Assembly: GCF_026341775.1 (NCBI RefSeq)
Contig: NZ_JAPEOB010000003.1
Coordinates: forward strand, 372,001-436,000
From: Streptomyces sp. NBC_00654
GTDB lineage: Bacteria; Actinomycetota; Actinomycetes; Streptomycetales; Streptomycetaceae
Length of the DNA: 64,000 bases
Reading direction: 5' to 3'
The notes under the pieces were generated by a model, which saw only the letters and a list, made by a program, of their open reading frames with translations, searched no databases and was not told where the DNA came from. Positions within the stretch are counted from its first letter, which is position 1; every line of letters begins with the position of its first letter. This document shows positions 16,444-24,097 of the stretch, in pieces. The translations under genes and the position numbers were made by a program.

Positions 16444-19400
16444 ATGCAGATCCGGCTGACCGTCCTCGCGCCGCGCAGCGGCCAGACCCCGGCGCGCGCC
16501 TGCGACGTGCTCGTCACCGCCCCCGCCGGGACGGCGCTCGCCGCCGTCGCCTCCGGCCTGACCGCGGCCGTCTCGGGACCCGAGGGCTCCCTGGGCGGTG
16601 GAGCGGTGGTGCTGTTCGCCGGGCGCGAGCGGCTCGACGCGCAGCGCATCGCCCTCGGCGATCCGCCCCTCGTGGACGGCGCGGTGCTCTCCCTCCAGGT
16701 GCCCGGCGAGGACGAGGCAGCGGACGCCACCGTTCCGGCGCAGCTGCACGTGGTCGCCGGGCCCGACGCGGGCGGCGTCCATCTGCTGCACGGCGGGCAG
16801 ATCCTGATCGGCCGCTCCGCCGACGCCGACGTCCCGCTCGACGACCCGGACGTGTCCCGGCTGCACTGCACGGTGACGGTCTCCGAGGACGGCCGGGTCG
16901 CGGTCGCCGACCCCGGCTCGACGAACGGCACCTCACTGGACGGTACGGAGGTCCGCGAGCGCCCCGTCCCGCTGCTCCCCGGCGCGCTGCTGCGGCTCGG
17001 CGAATCGACGCTCCGGCTCACCGCGGGGTCCCGCACCGCCGCTCTGCCGACCGCACCGGACGGCGAGGGGCATCTGCGGGTGACCCGGGCGGAGTCCGCC
17101 GCACCGGAGACCGGCTCCGCCGTCGGAGCCGGTGGCTTCCCGGGCGGCCCCGGCGAGGAGGACCCGGACGGCTCCGGGCACGCGTACAGCCATGCCCCCT
17201 CCCGGACGGACCCCGGGCCCGCGGGGCACGACACCCACTGGCCGGACCCGGAGCGGGACGGCGCGGAGGGACCGGACGGGCCCCGGAGGCAGCACTCCAC
17301 GCACGCCCGCGGCGCCCGGTACGGAGAGAGCGAGGCGCCCCGGCGCGGCGGCATAGGCGCCTGGGCGCGGCGGCTCACGGGCGGCAGGGGCGAACCGGCG
17401 CGGGAGCCGGGCGAGGACGGCGCGGACCGGCGGGCGGGGGCCCCGGATGCCGTGCGGACCCCGTACGGGTCGCACTCCGCGTACCCCTCCTCCCCGGGCG
17501 CGTCCCCTTCTTCTCCTTCCCCCTCTTCCTCCTTCGGCGTGCCCTCCGCACCTGAGGGGACCTGGCCGGACCCGGCGGCTGTGCTGCTGACCGCACTCGG
17601 CCCCGGCCCCCGCCTGTGGGAGCGCTCCGCCTCGCATCCGGAAGCGCTGGTGGTGCGGCTGGGGACGACCGACCGGGCCGAGCTGCCCGCCGTGCCGGTG
17701 ACCGTGGGACTGCGGGAGGCCGGTTCGCTGGGCCTGGCCGGGCCGCGCGCCCGGCTGCTGGGGCTGGCCCGCTCGACGGTGGCGCAGCTCGCCGCGCTGC
17801 ACTCCCCGTTCGACCTGGAGATCGTGCTGATCAGCACGGACCGGGGCCGCTCCGCGGAGGAGCGGCGGCGGGACTGGGCCTGGCTGGGGTGGCTGCCGCA
17901 TCTGCGCCCCACACACGGCCAGGACTGCCGGCTCCTTCTCGCGTACGACCGTGAGCAGGCCATGTCCCGCACGGCGGAGCTGGTCCGCCGGCTGGACGAC
18001 GGCCCGCTCGGCCCCGGCTGGCCGAGCGTGGACCGGTCCGCGGTCGCCGATGCCGCCCGCGCCCATACGGGGCCGCACACGGTGGTGATCGTCGACGGCG
18101 ACCCCGGTTCCTCGGCGCTGCGCGAGACCACGGCCCGGCTGGCCGGTGCGGGGGCGGCGGCCGGGATCCATCTGATCGCCCTGGCCGAGACCCCGGCCGC
18201 GTCACCCACCTCACCCGTCACCGCGACCTACGAGGCCGCGTGCCAGGCCTCGATCGCCTTCCGCGAGTGCGGGGCGGTCGCCATGCTGAGCGGCGATGTG
18301 GCGACGGCGCTGCGGTTGCTGCGCACCGCGGGCGGGCAGGCCGCGGGCCATGGCACCGTCGCCACGGTGGACGCGGTGTCGGCCGCCTGGGCCGAGCGGT
18401 TCGGGCGTGCCCTGGCGCCGCTGCGCGACGAGGGCTCGGCCGCGCTGCCGGGCCGGCCGACGGCCGCGGCACTGCCGCCGTCCGCCCGCTTGCTGGACGA
18501 GCTGGGCCTGGCCCGCGCCACCCCGGCGTCGCTGATGGCGCGCTGGGCCTCCACGGCGGAGGACCAGCCGGGCGCCACGGTCCGGCCCGCCGCCGCGCAG
18601 GCCCCGCCCAGGTCGGACCTGGAGACCCCCGGCTCGGGCCGCACCCTCAGCGCGGGCCCCCGCGTGGGCGCCCAGCGCACGGCCCCCGACCCGTACCACC
18701 GCCCCCAGGAACGGGACTCGGGGCGCACGTCCTACCCCGCCTCGGACACCCGGGGCTCAGGGCGCACGCCCTACCCCGCCTCGGACACCCGGGACTCGGG
18801 GCGCACGCCGTACCCCGCCTCGGACACCCGGGGCTCGGGGCGCACCCCGTACCCCGGCAGCGCGTCGGACCACACGCCGTATTTCGGCACCGCGGGCCGG
18901 GGATCGGAACGTACCCCCCACCCCGGTGCCGCCGTACCCCGGACCGCGTCCCGGGCCGCCCCGCAGGCGGCGGGTGCCGCCGTCTACGCCGGGCGTCCGG
19001 TGCTGGTGCTCGGGGCCGGGCCCCGGGGGCCCCTCAGCGTCGATCTCGCCGACGAAGGGCCGCACCTCCTGATCGAGGGACCGGCGGGCAGCGGGCGCAC
19101 CGAGCTGCTGCGCGCCGTCGCCGCCTCCCTCGCCTCCGCCGCCCGGCCCGACCGGCTCGGCATTCTGCTGGTCGACGGGGCGGCGGGTGAGCACGGCGAG
19201 CGTGGCGAAGGGCTGCGCCCCTGTACGGAACTGCCGCATGTCTTCACGCACTTGATGGCCTCCGACCCGGTCCGGATGCGCGAGTTCGCGCAGGCGCTGG
19301 GCGGCGAGCTGAAGCGGCGGGCGGAACTGCTCGGCACCATGGACTTCGCCGAGTGGCACGCCCAGCACGAGGTCTCCCAGCGGCTCGTCGGCCAGCGTCC

Positions 19401-20031
19401 GGCGAGCGCCGCCGAGCAGCGCGGCGACCTGGACTCCCCGGCCAGCGGCACCCTGCGGCTGCGGCCCGCCGCCGCGCGGGCCATGGACCCGGGGCCCTCC
19501 CCACTGCCCCGGCTGGTCGTCCTGGCCGACGACTTCGACGCCCTGGTCGCCCCGGCGCTCGGCAGCCCCGGCCGGCCGGCCGCGGGTTCCGTCGTACGGG
19601 CGCTGGAGGCCGTCGCCAGGGACGGCGGACGGCTCGGCGTCCATCTGGTCGCCACGTCCGCCCGCCCGGACCGCACCGAGGACACGGAGCTGGCCCGCGG
19701 GGCCCGGCTGCGGATCGTGCTGGACGCGCCCGTGCTGCCGCCCTCTCCGGACGAACCGGCGCCGGGGCGCGGCAGGTTGGGGCATCCGGACGGCCGGGTG
19801 ACCCCGTTCCAGGGGGGCCGGGTCACCGGCCGCATTCCCCGTACGGCGACCCTGCGCCCCACCGTCGTACCCCTGGAGTGGGACCGGATGGGCGATCCGC
19901 CCACCCGTCGCCCCGTCCGTGAACTGGGCAACGGCCCCACGGACTTGGCGCTGCTCGCCAGCGCGCTGGAGCGGGCGGCCCGTTCGGTGAACGCTGAACG
20001 ACTCCCTCCGCTCGTCCCGTTCCCTTCCTGA
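16444..20031 (+). CDS. FHA-domain FtsK/SpoIIIE (EccC-like) ATPase
   Basis: 1195 residues from the ATG at 16444 (MQIRLTVLAPRSG). The N-terminal part (residues 1-95) has a ubiquitin-like look. An FHA domain lies at about 103-175, with ILIGRSADADVPL, DVSRLHC and DPGSTNGTSLDG, the phosphothreonine-binding set GR...SR.H...N. A disordered Pro/Gly-rich linker leads to a FtsK/SpoIIIE-EccC N-terminal module (about 390-560, LEIVLISTDRGR). A second linker with tandem SGRTPYPASDTR repeats follows (about 760-800). The ATPase domain has Walker A GPAGSGRTELLR (about 878) and Walker B VVLADDFDALV (about 1025). Only one ATPase module is complete. The neighbouring kinases make regulation by phosphorylation likely, by inference. 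Confidence 0.88.
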   Translation: MQIRLTVLAPRSGQTPARACDVLVTAPAGTALAAVASGLTAAVSGPEGSLGGGAVVLFAGRERLDAQRIALGDPPLVDGAVLSLQVPGEDEAADATVPAQLHVVAGPDAGGVHLLHGGQILIGRSADADVPLDDPDVSRLHCTVTVSEDGRVAVADPGSTNGTSLDGTEVRERPVPLLPGALLRLGESTLRLTAGSRTAALPTAPDGEGHLRVTRAESAAPETGSAVGAGGFPGGPGEEDPDGSGHAYSHAPSRTDPGPAGHDTHWPDPERDGAEGPDGPRRQHSTHARGARYGESEAPRRGGIGAWARRLTGGRGEPAREPGEDGADRRAGAPDAVRTPYGSHSAYPSSPGASPSSPSPSSSFGVPSAPEGTWPDPAAVLLTALGPGPRLWERSASHPEALVVRLGTTDRAELPAVPVTVGLREAGSLGLAGPRARLLGLARSTVAQLAALHSPFDLEIVLISTDRGRSAEERRRDWAWLGWLPHLRPTHGQDCRLLLAYDREQAMSRTAELVRRLDDGPLGPGWPSVDRSAVADAARAHTGPHTVVIVDGDPGSSALRETTARLAGAGAAAGIHLIALAETPAASPTSPVTATYEAACQASIAFRECGAVAMLSGDVATALRLLRTAGGQAAGHGTVATVDAVSAAWAERFGRALAPLRDEGSAALPGRPTAAALPPSARLLDELGLARATPASLMARWASTAEDQPGATVRPAAAQAPPRSDLETPGSGRTLSAGPRVGAQRTAPDPYHRPQERDSGRTSYPASDTRGSGRTPYPASDTRDSGRTPYPASDTRGSGRTPYPGSASDHTPYFGTAGRGSERTPHPGAAVPRTASRAAPQAAGAAVYAGRPVLVLGAGPRGPLSVDLADEGPHLLIEGPAGSGRTELLRAVAASLASAARPDRLGILLVDGAAGEHGERGEGLRPCTELPHVFTHLMASDPVRMREFAQALGGELKRRAELLGTMDFAEWHAQHEVSQRLVGQRPASAAEQRGDLDSPASGTLRLRPAAARAMDPGPSPLPRLVVLADDFDALVAPALGSPGRPAAGSVVRALEAVARDGGRLGVHLVATSARPDRTEDTELARGARLRIVLDAPVLPPSPDEPAPGRGRLGHPDGRVTPFQGGRVTGRIPRTATLRPTVVPLEWDRMGDPPTRRPVRELGNGPTDLALLASALERAARSVNAERLPPLVPFPS
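18712..18855. repeat. 39-bp tandem repeat inside the FHA-ATPase gene
   Basis: Three to four near-identical 39-bp units encode SGRTPYPASDTRG-type 13-mers (SYPASDTRG, PYPASDTRD, PYPASDTRG, then a decayed copy ending PYFG). They lie in the disordered linker between the two ATPase-like parts, are rich in Ser/Thr/Tyr, and could be phosphorylation targets. Confidence 0.85.
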
Positions 20032-20213
20032 AGATCAGGCGGAAACGTCCCTTCTCCTGCACTGATGCGACGTCACGAGCCCACAACGATAGGCGTGTTG
20101 AGCCCCCGGGTGGTATTGCGGCACCCGTGCGCCCGGCGTAGGACTGAAGGCACGGACGACGTGGCCCGCGCACAGAGACGTGGCCGGGCACGTAGGAAAG
20201 AGACGGGGCAGGA

Positions 20214-21578
20214 ATGCGCACAACCCTTCGGATACGTAGGGCCGCACTGGTGTTCACCGCGGTAGGCGCTCTCGCGCTGACCGGCTGCGGAGACGACAGC
20301 GGCGGAAAGGACAAGGCAGGTGACGGCTCCGGGAAGGGCAAGGAGAGCCCGTCGAGCGTCACGCTGCCGAAGCTGAACGGCGAGAAGATCTCGGTCGCCG
20401 CGGTCTGGACCGGACCGGAGCAGGCCAACTTCACCAAGGTGCTGGACGAGTTCGAGAAGCGTACGGGCGCGACGGTGACCTTCGTCCCGGCGCAGGACCC
20501 GATCGTGAACTTCCTCGGTACGAAGATCGCGGGGGGCCAGCCGCCGGACGTCGCGATGATCCCGCAGGTCGGAGCGGTCCAGCAGGCCGTGGCGAAGAAG
20601 TGGGCCAAGCCGGTGGGCGCCGAGGCCAAGGCCCAGCTGTCCAAGAACTACGCGAAGGTCTGGCAGGACCTCGGCGCGGTGGACGGCACCCAGTACGGCG
20701 TCTACTTCAAGGCCGCCAACAAGTCCCTGATCTGGTACAACACCAAGGCGTTCGAGAACGCGGGCGCGAGCGAGCCGAAGTCCTGGAAGGACTTCCTGGC
20801 CACCGCGGAGACCGTTTCCGCCTCCGGTGTCACCCCGGTCTCGGTGGGCGGCGCGGACGGCTGGACCCTCACCGACTGGTTCGAGAACGTCTACCTCTCC
20901 CAGGCGGGCCCGGAGAAGTACGACCGGCTCGCCAAGCACGAGATCAAGTGGACGGACCCGTCCGTGAAGGCCGCGCTCACCACGCTGGCCGAGCTCTTCG
21001 GCAAGCCGGACCTGATCACGGGCGGTGCCGACGGCGCCCTCCAGACCGAGTTCCCGGCCTCCGTCACCCAGACGTTCACCGGTGGCGACCAGCCCAAGGG
21101 CGCCATGGTCTTCGAGGGCGACTTCGTCTCCATCAACATCGCGCAGACCAAGGCCAAGGTCGGTACGGACGCCAAGGTGTTCCCGTTCCCGGCGGTCGGC
21201 GCGGACTCCCCCGTGGTGACCGGCGGCGACGCGGCCGTGGCCCTGAAGGACAGCAAGGGCGCGCAGGCGCTGCTGACCTGGCTGGCCTCGACGGACGCGG
21301 CGCGGATCTGGGCCGAGGCGGGCGGGTTCATCTCCCCGAACAAGGGCCTGGACGCCGCCGCGTACCCCAACGAGGTGCAGCGCAAGATGGCCGAGGCACT
21401 GATCGCCGCCGGTGACGACGTCCGCTTCGACATGTCCGACCAGGCCCCGCAGTCGTTCGGCGGGACGCCCGGGAAGGGCGAGTGGAAGATCCTCCAGGAC
21501 TTCCTGAAGAACCCGAAGGACATCGCGGGGACCCAGGCGAAACTGGAGTCCGACGCGGCCAAGGCGTACAAGAGCTGA
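20214..21578 (+). CDS. Sugar ABC transporter substrate-binding lipoprotein
   Basis: 454 residues. There is a lipoprotein signal (RIRRAALVFTAVGALALTGC, lipidated Cys near residue 24), a charged linker, and a family-1 extracellular solute-binding domain (VAAVWTGPEQANFTKVLDEF, GGQPPDVAMIPQVG, LIWYNTKAFENAG). It captures a carbohydrate outside the membrane for the two permeases that follow. The class also binds oligosaccharides, and the ligand is not predictable here. The next gene starts 4 bp after its stop, so the three genes form an operon without an ATPase. Such systems in Streptomyces usually use the shared ATPase MsiK. Confidence 0.92.
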   Translation: MRTTLRIRRAALVFTAVGALALTGCGDDSGGKDKAGDGSGKGKESPSSVTLPKLNGEKISVAAVWTGPEQANFTKVLDEFEKRTGATVTFVPAQDPIVNFLGTKIAGGQPPDVAMIPQVGAVQQAVAKKWAKPVGAEAKAQLSKNYAKVWQDLGAVDGTQYGVYFKAANKSLIWYNTKAFENAGASEPKSWKDFLATAETVSASGVTPVSVGGADGWTLTDWFENVYLSQAGPEKYDRLAKHEIKWTDPSVKAALTTLAELFGKPDLITGGADGALQTEFPASVTQTFTGGDQPKGAMVFEGDFVSINIAQTKAKVGTDAKVFPFPAVGADSPVVTGGDAAVALKDSKGAQALLTWLASTDAARIWAEAGGFISPNKGLDAAAYPNEVQRKMAEALIAAGDDVRFDMSDQAPQSFGGTPGKGEWKILQDFLKNPKDIAGTQAKLESDAAKAYKS

Positions 21579-21582
21579 CGCG

Positions 21583-22953
21583 GTGACCACAGCCACCGCG
21601 GGGGGCGCCGGAGCGGCGCCCCCCGCCGACAAGAGTCCGAACACCTCCCCCCACAAACCGCGCCGGAGCGTGACCGGTACCCGCAGGCTCCTGGCCGCGG
21701 CGTTCCTGCTTCCCGCACTGGTGCTGCTCGGCGCGCTGGTGGTCTATCCCATCGTGTACTCCGTCTACCGGTCGTTCTTCGACCAGGCGGGCACCGGGTT
21801 CGCCGGTATCGACAACTACAAGGCGCTGTTCTCGGACGGCACCATCCGCACAGCGGTGAAGAACAACGCGATCTGGGTCGTGCTCGCCCCCACGGTCTCC
21901 ACCGCACTGGGCCTGATCTTCGCGGTGCTGACCGAGCGGATCCGCTGGGGCACGGCGTTCAAGCTGATCGTCTTCATGCCGATGGCGATCTCGATGCTCG
22001 CCGCGGGCATCATCTTCCGGCTGGTCTACGACCAGGCCCCGGAGCGCGGTGTCGCCAACGCCGTCTGGGTCGGCGTGCACGACACGTTCAACGAGTCGGC
22101 CGGCTTCCCCAAGGCGCATCCGCTGCCCGTGCATCCGCTCAAGGCGGGTGACGCCGGGTCCTTCGTCACGAAGCAGACCGTGCGGGCGGGCGATCCGGTG
22201 CTGCTGCCGCTGGTGGGCGTGGCCCCCGCGAAGATGCCCGGCGACGCGAAGCCCGCGAAGGCCCCCACGGCCTCCGGCGGGCAGATCACCGGAACCGCCT
22301 GGCTGGACTTCACCCGGGGCGGCGGCGGCAAACCCAATGTCGTCGACCCCGAGGAGCTCGGCCTCAAGGGCATCAAGGTCGAGGCGGTCAAGGACGGCAA
22401 GGTCATCGCCTCCGCGACCGCCGGGGCGGACGGCGTGTTCACGCTGCCCGCATCGGCCGACGGAGCCCAGCTCCGGCTCCCGGCCGACAACTTCAGGGAG
22501 CCGTACAACGGCGTCGACTGGCTCGGCCCGTCCCTGGTGACGCCCGGGATCATCGGCAGTTACGTATGGATGTGGGCCGGGTTCGCCATGGTGCTGATCG
22601 CCGCGGGTCTGGCCGGCCTGCCGCGCGAACTCCTCGAAGCGGCCCGCGTGGACGGCGCCAACGAGTGGCAGGTGTTCCGCCGGATCACGGTCCCGATGCT
22701 CGCACCGGTCCTCGCGGTGGTGCTCGTCACGCTGATGATCAACGTCCTGAAGGTCTTCGACCTGGTCTTCATCATCGCGCCGGGCTCCTCCCAGGACGAC
22801 GCGAACGTACTGGCGCTCCAGCTGTACCGGTCCTCGTTCGGCACGGACGCGGACCTGGGCATCGGCAGCGCCATCGCGGTGCTGCTGTTGCTGCTGGTCA
22901 TCCCGGTGATGCTGTTCAACATCCGCCGGATACGGAAGGAGGGGCGCCGATGA
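21583..22953 (+). CDS. Sugar ABC transporter permease (MalF/UgpA type) with an inserted extracytoplasmic domain
   Basis: 456 residues from the GTG at 21583, about 150 longer than usual. Helices are visible at about residues 35-60, 92-115 and 127-148. The permease EAA motif is at about 352-371 (EAARVDGANEWQVFRRITVP). Between the third and fourth helix, residues about 176-317 form an extra soluble part. Its core (GQITGTAWLDFTRGGGGK, GLKGIKVEAVKDGKVIASAT, DGVFTLPASADG) resembles a Cna-B or carboxypeptidase-regulatory-like beta sandwich. The insert should face outside, where it may contact the binding protein or the wall. The stop codon overlaps the start of a 35-codon micro-ORF. Confidence 0.9.
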   Translation: MTTATAGGAGAAPPADKSPNTSPHKPRRSVTGTRRLLAAAFLLPALVLLGALVVYPIVYSVYRSFFDQAGTGFAGIDNYKALFSDGTIRTAVKNNAIWVVLAPTVSTALGLIFAVLTERIRWGTAFKLIVFMPMAISMLAAGIIFRLVYDQAPERGVANAVWVGVHDTFNESAGFPKAHPLPVHPLKAGDAGSFVTKQTVRAGDPVLLPLVGVAPAKMPGDAKPAKAPTASGGQITGTAWLDFTRGGGGKPNVVDPEELGLKGIKVEAVKDGKVIASATAGADGVFTLPASADGAQLRLPADNFREPYNGVDWLGPSLVTPGIIGSYVWMWAGFAMVLIAAGLAGLPRELLEAARVDGANEWQVFRRITVPMLAPVLAVVLVTLMINVLKVFDLVFIIAPGSSQDDANVLALQLYRSSFGTDADLGIGSAIAVLLLLLVIPVMLFNIRRIRKEGRR

Positions 22954-23057
22954 ACGGTCCGGCCGACCTGACACCGCCCCCCGGCCGGGGGTACGGGGGT
23001 TGTCCCCCGGACGAACACAGCAGCATCCGCCGGATACGGAAGGAGGGGCGCCGATGA
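22920..23057 (+). repeat. 34-bp direct repeat flanking a 70-bp insert at the permease junction
   Basis: The 34 bases at 22920-22953 (end of the first permease, ribosome-binding site and ATGA) recur exactly at 23024-23057, in front of the second permease. The 70 bases between them contain a G/C-rich inverted repeat (about 22975-23020, GGGGG/CCCCC runs). The result is a duplicated end/start junction, as if a small palindromic element had entered together with a copy of the junction. Confidence 0.85.
22950..23057 (+). CDS. Possible translationally coupled 35-residue micro-ORF
   Basis: Created by the 34-bp direct repeat. The ATG at 22950 overlaps the first permease stop (ATGA), and its TGA at 23055 overlaps the second permease start (ATGA). 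It carries a perfect copy of the ribosome-binding site GGAAGGAGG at both ends. It reads MNGPADLTPPPGRGYGG, and ends in the copied permease tail SIRRIRKEGRR. It may only relay ribosomes from one permease to the next; no function is known. Confidence 0.35.
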   Translation: MNGPADLTPPPGRGYGGCPPDEHSSIRRIRKEGRR

Positions 23058-23935
23058 GCGCGGCATCCACGGCCACGAAGAAGAAGCAGTCCCTCGGCGC
23101 GCGGCTGGCGACGCGGGCGGGCGGTGGCGTCATGCGGGTCTTCCTGCTGCTGGTCGCCCTGTTCTGGCTGATGCCGACGATCGGCCTGCTGCTCTCCTCG
23201 CTGCGCGGGGCGGACGACATCGCGGCGACCGGCTGGTGGAAGATCTTCACCGCGCCGTCCGAGCTGACCTTCGACAACTACCGGCGCCTGCTGGACAATT
23301 CGACGATCACCGACTCCCTGTTCAGCACGGTGATGATCACCGTCCCGTCCACCGTCCTGGTGGTGGTGATCGGCTCGCTCGCCGGATACGCCTTCGCCTG
23401 GATGGACTTCCCCGGCCGCGACTGGTGGTTCCTGCTGGTCGTCGGGCTGCTGGTGGTGCCCGTACAGGTCGCCCTGATCCCGGTGTCCGAGCTCTTCGGC
23501 ACCATCGGGATCTTCGAGACGACCTTCGGCGTGATCCTGTTCCACACGGCCTTCGGCCTGCCGTTCGCGATCTTCCTCCTGCGGAACTTCTTCGCGGAGA
23601 TCCCCCGCGAACTCCTGGAGGCGGCGCGGCTCGACGGGGCGGGCGAGATCCGGCTCTTCACCCGGGTCGTGATGCCGCTGGGCGGTCCGGCGATCGCCTC
23701 GCTCGGGATCTTCCAGTTCCTGTGGGTGTGGAACGACATGCTGGTCGCGCTGATCTTCGCGGACTCCGATTCGCCGCCGATCACCGTCGCACTCCAGCAG
23801 CAGGTACGCCAGTTCGGTAACAACATCGACGTACTGGCGCCCGGTGCCTTCGTGTCGATGGTGATCCCGCTGGCCGTGTTCTTCGCCTTCCAGCGGCAGT
23901 TCGTCTCCGGCGTCATGGCGGGCGCCGTCAAGTAG
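23054..23935 (+). CDS. Sugar ABC transporter permease (MalG/UgpE type)
   Basis: 293 residues from the ATG at 23054, preceded by GGAAGGAGG. Six helices are expected; segments are visible at FLLLVALFWLMPTIGLLLSS, TVLVVVIGSLAGYAFAWM, WWFLLVVGLLVVPVQVALIP and FVSMVIPLAVFFAFQ. The EAA motif is EAARLDGAGEIRLFTRVVMP. It is the second half of the sugar channel, working with the permease and lipoprotein upstream. A terminator hairpin lies 31 bp after the stop. Confidence 0.93.
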   Translation: MSAASTATKKKQSLGARLATRAGGGVMRVFLLLVALFWLMPTIGLLLSSLRGADDIAATGWWKIFTAPSELTFDNYRRLLDNSTITDSLFSTVMITVPSTVLVVVIGSLAGYAFAWMDFPGRDWWFLLVVGLLVVPVQVALIPVSELFGTIGIFETTFGVILFHTAFGLPFAIFLLRNFFAEIPRELLEAARLDGAGEIRLFTRVVMPLGGPAIASLGIFQFLWVWNDMLVALIFADSDSPPITVALQQQVRQFGNNIDVLAPGAFVSMVIPLAVFFAFQRQFVSGVMAGAVK

Positions 23936-23966
23936 CTCCGCACGCACGGCTGTACGTCAACCAGGA

Positions 23967-23994
23967 GCGGCCCGGTTCCCCAGAACCGGGCCGC
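23967..23994 (+). terminator. Terminator of the sugar ABC operon
   Basis: Perfect 12-bp stem GCGGCCCGGTTC/GAACCGGGCCGC with loop CCCA, 31 bp after the second permease stop, followed by TTCC. Confidence 0.85.
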
Positions 23995-24097
23995 TTCCGC
24001 GTGTTCTTTCCCCCGAATGCCACGTACGGCGTAACCCGGTCACTCCACCGGCCGTTTGCGGGCCACCCGCAGCCCGCGAACGACCCCTGGATGTGTA

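Noticed and set aside
22989..23020. G/C-run inverted repeat between the permeases as a transcription terminator
   Set aside because: The stems are short and imperfect, no T-run follows, and coupled ATGA junctions on both sides argue that transcription continues.
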